A stretch of 64,000 nt of DNA from Blastocatellia bacterium (GCA_035275065.1 DATENM010000153.1:159669-223668); one strand, 5' to 3'. Positions 32,809-41,799 are shown, numbered from the stretch's first letter. Numbers and translations are program-made. The notes: generated from the sequence alone by a model not told the origin.

Positions 32809-34263
32809 CTAGAGTTGCAGCTTGAGATGGACTCCCAGAGCGTGTTCCAGGTGATACGCGGCGCATAGCAGGCGGGCTTCGTCGAAGTGGCGACCGATCA
32901 ACTGCACGCCGATGGGCAGGCCCTCGCTTGATAAACCGCACGGCAGGCTGATGCCCGGCACGCCCGCCAGATTCGCGGTGATCGTGAAGATGTCCGACAA
33001 ATACATGGCCAGCGGGTCGTCGGCCTTCTCGCCCAACTTGAAGGCCGGCGTCGGCGCGGTCGGCGTCGCAATCACGTCGCACGCCGCAAAGGCGTTGCGG
33101 AAGTCGCGCTCGATCAGCGAGCGGACTTTTTGCGCCTTGCCATAATAGGCATCGTAGTAACCGGCGGAGAGCGCATAGGTGCCGAGCATGATGCGCCGCT
33201 TCACTTCGGCGCCGAATCCCTGGTCGCGCGTGCGGCTGTACATCTGCTTGAGGGTTGCGGCATCTTCGGCGCGAAAGCCGTAGCGCACGCCGTCGAATCG
33301 CGCCAGATTCGAGCTGGCCTCCGCCGTGGCGATCAGGTAGTAAACCGGCACGGCGTATTTCGTGTGCGGCAGGCTCACGTCAACGATCTCTGCGCCCAAC
33401 GCTCTCAGTTTTTCAATTGCCGCTTCGACCTGCGAGCGCACCTCTGCGTTCAGTCCTTCGCCATAATATTCGCGCGGCACGCCGACGCGCAGGCCGCGCA
33501 CCTCACCCGCAAGCGCCGCGACGTAATCCGCTGCCGGCTGATTTGCCGAAGTCGAATCATTGGCGTCATGGCCGGCGATCACATTCAACACCTCGGCAAC
33601 GTCTTCGACGCGGTTGGCGAACGGGCCGATTTGATCGAGCGACGAGCCGAAGGCGATCAAGCCATAGCGCGACACCCGCCCATAAGTCGGCTTCATGCCG
33701 ACGACGCCCGTAAGACTTGCCGGCTGGCGAATCGAGCCGCCGGTATCCGAGCCGAGCGCCGCCATCGCCATGCCTGTGGCCACCGCCACCGCCGAGCCGC
33801 CCGACGAGCCGCCGGGAACGTAATCGGTATTCCACGGGTTCTTGACCGCGCCGTGCGCCGAGTTCTCGGTTGACGAGCCCATCGCAAACTCGTCGAGGTT
33901 GGTCTTGCCGACGATGATCGCGCCGGCCCGTTCGAGCCGCTCAATGACGGTCGCCGTGTAAGGCGGCTTGTAGTCGAACAGGATGCGCGAGCCTGCGGTG
34001 GTGCGAACGTCGCGCATCACCATGTTATCTTTGATGCCAACGACCGTCCCGGCAAGCGGCGGCAGCGTGTCGCCCCTTTGTGCCAGATCGTCAATGTGCG
34101 CCGCCCGTTCGAGCGCCGCCTCGGCAATCACCGTAACAAAAGCGTTGAGCGCAGATAATTTCTCGATCCGCTCAAGCGCGGCGCGGCAGACGGCGACGGC
34201 GGATACTTCGCGCGCGGCGATCCCCGCTTTGAGCGATCTAATGGTCAGCTCCCTGATTTCCAC
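32809..34263 (-). CDS. gatA: Glutamyl-tRNA(Gln)/Asp-tRNA(Asn) amidotransferase subunit A
   Basis: The amidase subunit that frees ammonia from glutamine for transamidation of mischarged tRNAs. Start is GTG 34263 (VEIRELTIRSL) behind AAAGGA; the frame stays open upstream through gatC on another frame, which is not coding here. The Lys-Ser-cisSer triad is in VVGIKDNM, GGSSGGSAVAVATG and GSDTGGSIRQPAS. 484 aa is normal. gatC lies 13 nt upstream; gatB is not in the window. Confidence 0.96.
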   Translation of the reverse strand: MEIRELTIRSLKAGIAAREVSAVAVCRAALERIEKLSALNAFVTVIAEAALERAAHIDDLAQRGDTLPPLAGTVVGIKDNMVMRDVRTTAGSRILFDYKPPYTATVIERLERAGAIIVGKTNLDEFAMGSSTENSAHGAVKNPWNTDYVPGGSSGGSAVAVATGMAMAALGSDTGGSIRQPASLTGVVGMKPTYGRVSRYGLIAFGSSLDQIGPFANRVEDVAEVLNVIAGHDANDSTSANQPAADYVAALAGEVRGLRVGVPREYYGEGLNAEVRSQVEAAIEKLRALGAEIVDVSLPHTKYAVPVYYLIATAEASSNLARFDGVRYGFRAEDAATLKQMYSRTRDQGFGAEVKRRIMLGTYALSAGYYDAYYGKAQKVRSLIERDFRNAFAACDVIATPTAPTPAFKLGEKADDPLAMYLSDIFTITANLAGVPGISLPCGLSSEGLPIGVQLIGRHFDEARLLCAAYHLEHALGVHLKLQL

Positions 34264-34276
34264 AGTGTGTCCTTTG

Positions 34277-34579
34277 TTATTGCCCAATAACCTTCGGGAC
34301 TTTGAAGTAACCGGCTTCGGCGTCGGGCGCGGCGGCGGTGGCGGCCTGTTGGCCAAGGCTGGGACGCACGACATCGTCGCGCAGCGCGTGCCCTGTGTCA
34401 TCTTCAGCGGCCGCGCAGTGCGACATCGGCGACACGTCGGCGGTATCCAGCTCATTGAGCTGATCGATATAACCGAGGATGGCGCTCAACTGGTCGGTGA
34501 ACGAGTCGGCTTCGTCTTTAGTGAGATCAAGCCGTGCAAGCTCGGCGATCTTCTCAACGTCCGTGCGAGTGATGGGCAT
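34277..34579 (-). CDS. gatC: Glutamyl-tRNA(Gln)/Asp-tRNA(Asn) amidotransferase subunit C
   Basis: The small subunit that stabilises the GatA-GatB contact. It reads VEKIAELARLDLTKDEADSFTDQLSAILGYIDQLNELDTADVSPMSH and ends in YFKVPKVIGQ, the usual C-terminal FxVPxVI block. 100 aa is normal. ATG 34579 follows GGAGA. It leads the gatCA operon and is divergent from the kinase gene. Confidence 0.96.
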   Translation of the reverse strand: MPITRTDVEKIAELARLDLTKDEADSFTDQLSAILGYIDQLNELDTADVSPMSHCAAAEDDTGHALRDDVVRPSLGQQAATAAAPDAEAGYFKVPKVIGQ

Positions 34580-34689
34580 ACGGTCTCCAATATCAGCCGG
34601 TGATGAACCTGAAGATTATAGGAACCGCGCGCCGCGCGAGCAAGGTGGGTCAGTCTCGACTCGGCGGCTGTGCGCCGGATTGGCAGCTT

Positions 34690-34698
34690 TGATACAAT
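34690..34698 (+). promoter_or_regulatory. Possible extended -10 promoter of the NtrY-like kinase gene
   Basis: TGATACAAT matches an extended -10 element (TGnTACAAT) about 42 nt before the TTG start. No convincing -35 box is seen. Confidence 0.35.
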
Positions 34699-34740
34699 TC
34701 GGGTGCGAGAGGTGAATCAACACCCTGAGAGAGCAGTCTA

Positions 34741-37035
34741 TTGTCACAACCGCGCGACAACCAGAGCCCAGACACACCGCCACCTCGACGGCGCAAGGCG
34801 ACAATTATCTTTCTGTCGGTCATCGGCCTGTTGCTGATGCTGTCGCTGGTCGCGCAGTCGGGCTTCAACCTCAAGCCCTTCATCACGCCCGACACCGCCA
34901 CCGAAACGCTGTTGCTTTATGGGCTCTCGACGCTCAACTTCCTCGCCTTCGTCACGGTGCTGTTCGTCCTGCTGCGCAACATCATCAAGCTGGTGCGCGA
35001 GCGCCGCGCCGGGCGATTGGGCTCGAAGTTCAAGACGCGGCTCGTGGCTTACAGCATCGGGCTGTCGCTGCTGCCGGCGCTGCTGCTCTTCTTCTTCGCC
35101 TTTGGCCTGCTCAACCGCAGCCTCGACCGCTGGTTCGGCGAGCCGGCGCGGCAGATCGTCGAAGATGCGCACACCATCGAAGGCGAATACTTCAAGAAAG
35201 AAGAAGCCGAGCTGGCCAGTATCTGTCGGGCTATCGCGCGCAGCCTGTCGCTGACCTCACGCCAGGACTTCAAGAGCCCAGACTTTCAGGCGTTGTTGCG
35301 CCAGGAGATGAGCGAGTACAACATCGCGCTCGCCCGCGTGGTTGCCGGCAGTGACCGCATGACGGCAGAGGCCGGCGATAAACCAATCGAGCCTGACATC
35401 GAAGAAACGCTCACCGCCGCTGAACAACACGCGCTCACGGATGCCGCGCCCTTCACCGGCAGCGATGACGGTGAAAGCCCCTCGGTTATCTATGTCATCG
35501 CCGGCGTCCGCGTCAGCGACCTGGCGCGGCAGCCGCGCCTGCTAGTCATCGCCCGCCAGTTCCCGCCTGAGCTGACGGCGCGCGTCGCCAACATCAACGA
35601 GCAGCACCGGCAGTTTCATCTCCTCAAAGACAAGATCAAGCGCATCAAGACGATCTATGTCCTGCAACTGAGCGTCGTCACCCTGCTGCTGATCTTTGCC
35701 GCAAGCTGGCTGGCGCTCTACGTCGCGCGCAATATCACGGTGCCCATACAGGCGCTCGCCGAAGCCACAGACCGCGTTGCCCACGGTGATTTCTCTCACA
35801 AGGTTGACGTGCTGGCCGACGATGAGCTGGCCGCGCTGGTTCGCTCATTCAATCAGATGTCGGCACAGCTCGCCGAGAACCGCGAGCGCCTGGAGCGGGC
35901 CGCCGAAGATTTGCGGCGCACCAATCTCGCTCTCGACGACCGCCGCGTTTATATCGAAACCGTCTTGGAATCGCTTTCGACGGGCGTGATTTCGACCGAC
36001 GCGGTGATGGGGATTGCGACGATCAACGCCGCGGCGCTCGCGATTCTCGGGTTGGAAGATAAGCCGGCCATCTCGACGCCGCTCAACCGCATGATCGGCG
36101 GGCAGCAGGGCAAAGAGCTGGCGGCGCTCTGCCGCCGCGCCCGCCGCTCGGACACGGCGCATGCCGAGATCGAGTTCAAGCGCGCCGACGGCAGCGCCCT
36201 GCACACGGCGACAACCGCCATCATGCTGCGCAGCGCCGAAGGGCCGATTGCCGGCTGGGTCGTCGTCATCGAAGACCTGACCGATTTAATTCAAGCCGAG
36301 CGCGCCGCCGCCTGGAGCGAAGTCGCGCGCCGCATGGCGCACGAGATCAAGAACCCGCTGACGCCCATTCAGCTCTCGGCGCAGCGCATCCTGCGAAACT
36401 ACACGCGCAACGAGCGGCTGCAAACTGAAACGCATTTCGGCGCCGTCGTCCACGAAGGCACGGCCATCATCGTCCGCGAAGTCGCCGCCTTGCAGCGCAT
36501 GGTCGAAGAGTTTTCGCGCTTCGCCCGGCTGCCCGAATCGCGTCCCGCCGAAGCCTCATTAAACGATGTGGTGCGCGACGCCGTCAGCCTCTACGACGAC
36601 CGGCTGGACGATGTCCGCGTGAGCTGTAAGCTGGATGAGGCACTGCCGCCACTGTGGATTGATGCGGAGCAGATGCAGCGTGTGCTGGTGAATCTGATCG
36701 ATAACGCCATCGAGGCGTTGACGGCTGACAGCAATGGCAACGGCAACGGTTCGGCCAACCTGACAGGGGAAAAGCGAATCGAGATTGAAACCCGGATGCT
36801 GCGGCCGGCTGATGCGGTGCGCCTGACCGTCGCCGACACCGGGCATGGCATTCAAGCGCGTGACCGCGACAAGTTATTCCTGCCGAAATTTTCGACGCGC
36901 AGCCGGGGCACAGGTCTGGGGCTGGCCATCGTCAGCCACATCATCGCCGACCACAAAGGCCGCATCTGGGTCGAAGACCACCAGCCGCGCGGCGCTCGTT
37001 TCATCATCGAGCTGCCCGCGGGGCGCAATGAGTGA
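34741..37035 (+). CDS. NtrY-like membrane sensor histidine kinase
   Basis: 764 aa. Transmembrane segments near residues 20-40, 60-80 and 100-125 are followed by an extracytoplasmic region, another membrane helix near residue 310, a HAMP domain (ARNITVPIQALAEATDRVAHGDFSHKV), a PAS domain (about residues 400-515), the H-box with His534 in RRMAHEIKNPLTPIQLSAQR, and an HATPase domain (NLIDNAIEAL, DTGHGI, GTGLGLAIV). This order is that of NtrY, which answers to nitrogen or redox state. The start is TTG 34741 with GAGAG upstream. No response regulator lies next to it; the partner must be elsewhere. Confidence 0.92.
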   Translation: MSQPRDNQSPDTPPPRRRKATIIFLSVIGLLLMLSLVAQSGFNLKPFITPDTATETLLLYGLSTLNFLAFVTVLFVLLRNIIKLVRERRAGRLGSKFKTRLVAYSIGLSLLPALLLFFFAFGLLNRSLDRWFGEPARQIVEDAHTIEGEYFKKEEAELASICRAIARSLSLTSRQDFKSPDFQALLRQEMSEYNIALARVVAGSDRMTAEAGDKPIEPDIEETLTAAEQHALTDAAPFTGSDDGESPSVIYVIAGVRVSDLARQPRLLVIARQFPPELTARVANINEQHRQFHLLKDKIKRIKTIYVLQLSVVTLLLIFAASWLALYVARNITVPIQALAEATDRVAHGDFSHKVDVLADDELAALVRSFNQMSAQLAENRERLERAAEDLRRTNLALDDRRVYIETVLESLSTGVISTDAVMGIATINAAALAILGLEDKPAISTPLNRMIGGQQGKELAALCRRARRSDTAHAEIEFKRADGSALHTATTAIMLRSAEGPIAGWVVVIEDLTDLIQAERAAAWSEVARRMAHEIKNPLTPIQLSAQRILRNYTRNERLQTETHFGAVVHEGTAIIVREVAALQRMVEEFSRFARLPESRPAEASLNDVVRDAVSLYDDRLDDVRVSCKLDEALPPLWIDAEQMQRVLVNLIDNAIEALTADSNGNGNGSANLTGEKRIEIETRMLRPADAVRLTVADTGHGIQARDRDKLFLPKFSTRSRGTGLGLAIVSHIIADHKGRIWVEDHQPRGARFIIELPAGRNE

Positions 37036-37041
37036 CCTGCG

Positions 37042-37899
37042 TTACAGCTCGCCATTCAGCACGATGTTATCAATCAACCGCGTTTTGCCGAAGTAAACCG
37101 CCATCGAGATGAGCGTCGGCCGGTCGCCCGATATGACTTCGACCGGGTCGAGCCGCCGTGTATCGGTGAGGGCGACGTAATCGAGCCGCGCCAGCGGTTC
37201 GGCTTCGACCACGGCGCGGATGGCGGCCTGCAATCGCCCGGCCTCCTGCTCGCCGCCGTTGTAGAGCGTGCGGGCTTTTTCCAGGGCGCGGCGCAGAACA
37301 ATCGCCGCACGACGCTGCTCGGTCGTCAGGTAAACGTTGCGCGACGACAGGGCCAGCCCATCTTCTTCGCGCACCACCGGCCCGACGACGATTTCGACAT
37401 CTACGCCCAGGTCACGCACCATACGCTTGATGATGATGACCTGCTGTGCGTCCTTGCGCCCGAAGAAGCCGAAGTTCGGCTGCACGACGTTGAATAATTT
37501 ATTCACCACCGTGGTCACGCCGCGAAAATGGCCGGGGCGGCTCGCGCCTTCGAGCCTTTCGCTCAACCCTTCGACCGTAACATAAGTGACAAAGCCCGAC
37601 GGATACATCTCTTCCGGCGACGGCGCGAAGATAAAGTCCACGCCTTTGGCAAAGGCCAGCTCGGCGTCGCGCGCCAGGTCGCGCGGGTAACGCTCGAAGT
37701 CTTCCGAGGGGCCGAACTGCGCCGGGTTGACGAAGACCGAGGCGACGACGATGTCGCACATCTCGCGGGCGCGCGCCATCAGCGACAGGTGGCCTTCGTG
37801 CAGCGACCCCATCGTCGGCACCAGGCCGACGCGGCTGCCTTCGGCGCGCATGTCACGCGCCACCGACATCATTCGAGGTATGCGGTTGATGACTTCCAT
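37042..37899 (-). CDS. panC: Pantothenate synthetase
   Basis: Condenses pantoate and beta-alanine with ATP to give pantothenate. The nucleotidyl-transferase marks are VGLVPTMGSLHEGHLSLM with HxGH, FVNPAQFGPSEDFERYPR, FGRKDAQQ and LALSSRNVYL (KMSKS-like position SSRN). 285 aa from ATG 37899 (MEVINRI). No Shine-Dalgarno sequence is visible; a GTGACAA hairpin arm ends 6 nt before the start. It follows panB in a two-gene operon, and its stop faces that of the NtrY-like kinase at a distance of 6 nt. Confidence 0.96.
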   Translation of the reverse strand: MEVINRIPRMMSVARDMRAEGSRVGLVPTMGSLHEGHLSLMARAREMCDIVVASVFVNPAQFGPSEDFERYPRDLARDAELAFAKGVDFIFAPSPEEMYPSGFVTYVTVEGLSERLEGASRPGHFRGVTTVVNKLFNVVQPNFGFFGRKDAQQVIIIKRMVRDLGVDVEIVVGPVVREEDGLALSSRNVYLTTEQRRAAIVLRRALEKARTLYNGGEQEAGRLQAAIRAVVEAEPLARLDYVALTDTRRLDPVEVISGDRPTLISMAVYFGKTRLIDNIVLNGEL

Positions 37900-37905
37900 A
37901 GGATA

Positions 37906-37997
37906 GTGACAAGTGACAAGTGACAAGAAGTGATGAGTGATGAGTGGGAGAGCGTCGCAGCAATGCCGACACGCTCTTGTCACTTGTCACTTGTCAC
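37906..37997. repeat. Heptamer-repeat inverted repeat, GTGACAA type
   Basis: 37906-37928 (GTGACAA units) pairs perfectly over 23 bp with 37975-37997. A second unit type, GTGATGA, lies inside the loop. The element fills the panB-panC gap and ends 6 nt from the panC start codon. Confidence 0.92.
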
Positions 37998-37999
37998 CC

Positions 38000-38893
38000 T
38001 CAATTGATCGGGCCGAGCGGCGGCATCGAATAGGTCTCTTCGTCGGTGATCTCGACGACCACGCCTTCCGGCAGACGGTAACTCTCCGGGTCAGCCGGGA
38101 AGCGCCGCGCCGTGACGTCATCGGCATAGCGTTTCAGCGCATCGGTGATGACGGCTCGCAGGTCGGCGTACTGGCGAACGAACTTGGCGGTGTGGCCAAA
38201 GGTCAGGCCGACGAGGTCGCTGAAGACAAGAATCTGGCCGTCGCATTCCAGCCCCGCGCCGATGCCGATGGTCGGCACATGCACACGGTCGGTGATCAGC
38301 CGCGAGATTTCTGCCGGGATGCCTTCCAGAACAATGGCGAAGACACCGGCCCGTTCGAGCGCCAGCGCGTCTTCGATCAACTGGCGCGCCGCTTCGATGG
38401 TCTTGCCTTGCACGCGGTAGCCGCCCATGCGCAAGACCGATTGCGGCGTCAGCCCGATGTGACCCATGACCGGCACCTCGGCATTGACGATGGCTTCGAC
38501 GACCTCAACGCGCCGCGCGCCGCCTTCGACTTTGACGGCTTCGGCGCCGCCTTCTTTGATGAAACGAATGGCCGCCTGGACGGCGCTCGCCGGGTGATCT
38601 TGATAGGTGCCGAACGGCATATCACCGACGATCAGGGCGCGCCGCACACCACGCCGCACCGCTCGCGTCGCGTGTAACATCTCGTCGAGCGTAACCGGCA
38701 GCGTCGTGTCGTAGCCGAGTACGGTCTGCGCCAGGCTGTCGCCGACAAGGATGAAGTCGAACCCCGCCTCGTCAACCAGCCGCGCCGTTGGGTAATCGTA
38801 AGCCGTCAACGCGACAATCGGCGCGCCGCCTTTGCGGGCACGAAGCTGCGGAGCGGTGATCTTCTTCGGGTTGCTTTCGGTGATATGACTCAT
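38000..38893 (-). CDS. panB: 3-methyl-2-oxobutanoate hydroxymethyltransferase
   Basis: Adds a hydroxymethyl group from methylene-tetrahydrofolate to alpha-ketoisovalerate, making ketopantoate. Start ATG 38893 (MSHITESN) lies 8 nt behind AAGGAGG. The TIM-barrel marks are ALTAYDYPTARLVDEAG, LVGDSLAQTVLGYDTTLPVT, MPFGTYQ, KVEGG, MGHIGLTPQ and IGIGAGLECDGQILV. 297 aa is slightly long because of an extended C terminus. It leads the panBC operon. Confidence 0.96.
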   Translation of the reverse strand: MSHITESNPKKITAPQLRARKGGAPIVALTAYDYPTARLVDEAGFDFILVGDSLAQTVLGYDTTLPVTLDEMLHATRAVRRGVRRALIVGDMPFGTYQDHPASAVQAAIRFIKEGGAEAVKVEGGARRVEVVEAIVNAEVPVMGHIGLTPQSVLRMGGYRVQGKTIEAARQLIEDALALERAGVFAIVLEGIPAEISRLITDRVHVPTIGIGAGLECDGQILVFSDLVGLTFGHTAKFVRQYADLRAVITDALKRYADDVTARRFPADPESYRLPEGVVVEITDEETYSMPPLGPIN

Positions 38894-38990
38894 CGGGCGG
38901 CCTCCTTGCGAACGTGACCCGCTTGCTTGTGGGATTATAGGGAGGCGGCGACGGGGATTGCAAATCAAGGAGGCAATAAGCAGGAAGCAG

Positions 38991-39120
38991 GAGGCAGGAA
39001 GCAGGAAGCAGGCCGGGACATTCGGATAAATACAGAAGGCAGCAGGCCAATGAATTCCGCCGCCTGCTGCCTTCGCTGTTTCGTACTGCCTCCTGCTTCC
39101 TGCTTCCTGCTTCCTGCCTC
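38991..39120. repeat. Nested heptamer-repeat inverted repeat, GCAGGAA type
   Basis: Tandem GCAGGAA/GCAGGAG units from 38980 to 39012; 38991-39012 pairs perfectly over 22 bp with 39099-39120. Inside the 86-nt loop an 11-bp stem forms (39036-39046 with 39063-39073). It fills most of the gap between the anchor-V gene and panB. Confidence 0.9.
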
Positions 39121-39124
39121 ATCG

Positions 39125-40309
39125 CTAGGGTCGTGTGAAGGTGAAGGTGTTCGACAGCGAGCCGTCGGGATTCTTGACCTGCAAGTTGACGGTCTGACCT
39201 GAAGCGATGCTCTTGCCGCCTTTGTTCGAGACCAGCAAGGTCGCCGGGGTGGTGTCGTCGTTAAACGTCTTCTTGACCTTGCTGCCGTCGTTTGCAGGCT
39301 GCGCGCAGGTGTCGCACATAAACAGCGCCGCGCCATCCCCGAAGTTCTGGCCGCTGATGAACAGTTTCTTGCCTTGCACAGTGGCGCTGGCGATCATCGG
39401 CAGCGGCGGGCCGGCGCCGTTGATCGTGAAAGGCGCGCTGATGGTGTTGGCGACCGGCGCGCCGGATTTCGTACCGACGCTGATGCGCAAGCGCGCCGCC
39501 GTGGCGCGAACATTCGGCACCGTCCAATCAAAGCCGGCGGCGCTGCCGTCTGTTGTGAAGAAGACTTGTTGGCTGATCGGGAAGGTCGCGCCGTCATCCG
39601 TCGAATAGCGCACCTCGATGTTATCAATGTTCGCCGCGCCGGTCGTCACCCAATCAATGCGGACATGCGCGCCCGGCTCAAGCGCCTGCTCATTGAGCTG
39701 CGTCGTAAGCGCCAGCGTCACATGACTGGTCGGCGAATCGGCGAAGAACTTGCTCGTATAGATGTAATCGTTTTGGTTGGTGCCATCACCGTTCGCGGCG
39801 TTGCCGGCAATGTAGAAAGCCACCGTGCCCACATCGGTGTCCGGCGCGGTCCAGCGCACCTGCCAGACGCGGCTGTTCTGGGCATTCGGCAAGGTTCCCG
39901 GTTCGGTATGCTCGATGTACTGGCGACCGCCGAAGCCGGTTTCGGAAAGCACCTGCGCATCACCGCTGAGCGCGGCCAGCGTGCCGGCGCGGTGGTTCGA
40001 TCCGTCGAGCGCCGTCATCTGAAAACCGAATCGTTGGCGGCGCGGCTGCGACTGCGAGACGGTGACCGTCAGCGTGTATTGCTGGCCGGGCTCGTAGACG
40101 CCGTTGATGGGGCCGCCCGCGACCGTGATGGTTCCCGACCCGACGTTCTCTGTATGAAAGGTGTCGTGACAAAAAACACAACTGCCGATGTCATTCGGCG
40201 CGTTCGTATAGCCCGGCTCCGGACCGGTGATCTTGGCATAAACGACCGCCGTGATCGTCAATAGAAGCGCTACCGCCTGAAGCTTCTTTTTATAATTCAA
40301 TCCGAGCAT
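39125..40309 (-). CDS. Secreted choice-of-anchor V domain protein with one CxxCH motif
   Basis: 394 aa. The N terminus is a signal peptide or anchor (LQAVALLLTITAVVYA). Right after it comes GSCVFCHDTFH, a single CxxCH haem c-binding motif, then a Reeler-like beta-sandwich (YTLTVTVSQSQPRRQRFGFQMTAL, FGGRQYIEHTEPGT, WQVRWTAPDTDVGTVAFYIAGNAANGDGT). A middle Ig-like domain follows, and the C-terminal 95 residues form an IPT/TIG-like domain (ATVQGKKLFISGQNFG...). Such proteins are common in Acidobacteriota and Bacteroidota, exported or surface-attached. Role unknown. It sits downstream of the DUF1501 gene with a hairpin between. Confidence 0.8.
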   Translation of the reverse strand: MLGLNYKKKLQAVALLLTITAVVYAKITGPEPGYTNAPNDIGSCVFCHDTFHTENVGSGTITVAGGPINGVYEPGQQYTLTVTVSQSQPRRQRFGFQMTALDGSNHRAGTLAALSGDAQVLSETGFGGRQYIEHTEPGTLPNAQNSRVWQVRWTAPDTDVGTVAFYIAGNAANGDGTNQNDYIYTSKFFADSPTSHVTLALTTQLNEQALEPGAHVRIDWVTTGAANIDNIEVRYSTDDGATFPISQQVFFTTDGSAAGFDWTVPNVRATAARLRISVGTKSGAPVANTISAPFTINGAGPPLPMIASATVQGKKLFISGQNFGDGAALFMCDTCAQPANDGSKVKKTFNDDTTPATLLVSNKGGKSIASGQTVNLQVKNPDGSLSNTFTFTRP

Positions 40310-40431
40310 TGTGAGCTGTCTGCCTTTCTTCCCACGCTTGCTTGCCTATTTATTTTTTGAACGCACCCACAGACGCAGATTTGCAGGGATACCCCAGATA
40401 AGTAGAGGTAAGGGGGACAGCCAAAATACAT

Positions 40432-40467
40432 GGCAGAGGGGCGAGGTCATCACTTCGTCCCTCTGCC
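40432..40467 (-). terminator. Possible hairpin terminator after the first DUF1501 gene
   Basis: GGCAGAGGG (40432-40440) pairs with CCCTCTGCC (40459-40467), 19 nt past the stop of the minus-strand DUF1501 gene. The following bases on the minus strand are only moderately T-rich. Confidence 0.45.
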
Positions 40468-40485
40468 CGTACTTACCTGGCCGGC

Positions 40486-41784
40486 CTAGCCGAGAAAACC
40501 GATGTTCTCGAACTGGCCGCCGAGAATCGCCTTCGAGTCGGCGTTGAGCCACTTGTCGAGGATCGTCGCATAGACGGCGCGGAAGTCCACCTTGAACTTC
40601 ATGTTGCCGGCGCTGTCCAGGTCCGTCAGCGATGGCTGCTCGCCGTAGACGCCGCCGTGCACAGGGTTGCCGACGAGCATCTGCACAGAGGCCGTGCCGT
40701 GATCGGTGCCGCGCGAGGCGTTCTCGTTGGGACGGCGGCCAAACTCTGACCAGGTCATCAGCATGACGTTGTCGGCGAGGTTGTGCGCCGTCATGTCGTC
40801 GTAAAACGCCTTGATCGCTTGCGACAGTTGCCCGAGCAGCGCCGCGTGCTGGCCGACCGTCTTATCCGTCGGTGCCTGGGCGCTGCCGATCTCTGCCGAG
40901 TGATGATCGAAGCCGCCGAGCTGTACATAAAACAGGTTAGCATCGGGAACGGTTGTGGCGATCTGCGCCACCATGCGCATGGCCGAAGCCAGCGAGCTGG
41001 TCGGATACGTCACCGTCGAGCTGTAGCCCGCCACGGCGGTGCGCAACTGCACCGCGCCTTCTTCGGCGTCGAAGCCGGCTTTAGCGATAGCGCTGACAAA
41101 ACTGTCGGCGGCAAAGCTGCGCGTGTTCGTCGTCTTGAAGGTGTTCACCTGATTGTTCTTGTCGCCGGCGTTGCGCGGGTCGGTCAGGTACTGGTAGTTG
41201 GCGAACGCGTCTGTGCCGTTTGCCGGCGAGATGTTCGGCGCGACGTAGTGATCGGCGAACATGGCTTTCGGCAGCGAGCCGCCGACTGAAACCGCCGCCA
41301 GGCCGCTCTGGCCGACCAGCTTCTGATCGGCATACTTGCCGAGCCAGCCATTGCCGATCCCGCCACTGGTGTTGGCCGTCTGCCAGATGTCTTGCGAGAG
41401 AAAGTGCGACAGGTTGGCCGACGGGTAGCCGACGCCTGTGACAATGGCGACGCGGTTGGCGTCATAAAGCGACTTGATCTCGCTGAGCGACGGGTGCAGG
41501 CCGAGGCTGTTGTTGAGAATCATCGAGTGGCCCTGCGCGTCTTTCAGCTCGGTGTCCTTGAATCCGAGGGTGGGCCGCAACTGCTGATACTTGGAATCGG
41601 CATACGGGACGACGGTGTTCAGGCCATCGTTGCCGCCGGCCATTTGTATCACCAGGAAGATGCGGCGGTCGGCGGCGTTGACCTCGCGGGCGTCGGCGCG
41701 CCCGAGCCAGAGCTTGGGCATCACCATGCTGACCGTGACCGCCGTGGCGCTGCGCTTGATAAATTGGCGTCTGTTGATTGGCAT
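40486..41784 (-). CDS. DUF1501 family Tat-exported protein, copy 1
   Basis: 432 aa. Opens with a twin-arginine signal (NRRQFIKRSATAVTVSMVMPK), so it is exported folded. The body is an alkaline-phosphatase/sulfatase-like DUF1501 domain with IQMAGGNDGLNTVVPYADSKY near the start, LGLHPSLSEIKSLYDANRVAIVTGVGYP, and WSEFGRRPNENASRGTDHGTA near the end. The GGNDG and TDHG residues are probable metal ligands by analogy to the phosphatase fold. It lies 15 nt behind its DUF1800 partner, as in many bacteria. Biochemical function is unproven for the family. Confidence 0.88.
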   Translation of the reverse strand: MPINRRQFIKRSATAVTVSMVMPKLWLGRADAREVNAADRRIFLVIQMAGGNDGLNTVVPYADSKYQQLRPTLGFKDTELKDAQGHSMILNNSLGLHPSLSEIKSLYDANRVAIVTGVGYPSANLSHFLSQDIWQTANTSGGIGNGWLGKYADQKLVGQSGLAAVSVGGSLPKAMFADHYVAPNISPANGTDAFANYQYLTDPRNAGDKNNQVNTFKTTNTRSFAADSFVSAIAKAGFDAEEGAVQLRTAVAGYSSTVTYPTSSLASAMRMVAQIATTVPDANLFYVQLGGFDHHSAEIGSAQAPTDKTVGQHAALLGQLSQAIKAFYDDMTAHNLADNVMLMTWSEFGRRPNENASRGTDHGTASVQMLVGNPVHGGVYGEQPSLTDLDSAGNMKFKVDFRAVYATILDKWLNADSKAILGGQFENIGFLG

Positions 41785-41799
41785 AACTCTCCTCCCCTC

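Noticed and set aside
34264..34455. N-terminal extension of gatA over gatC
   Set aside because: The extra residues are Pro/Arg-rich frame-shifted gatC sequence; GTG 34263 with AAAGGA gives the family start.
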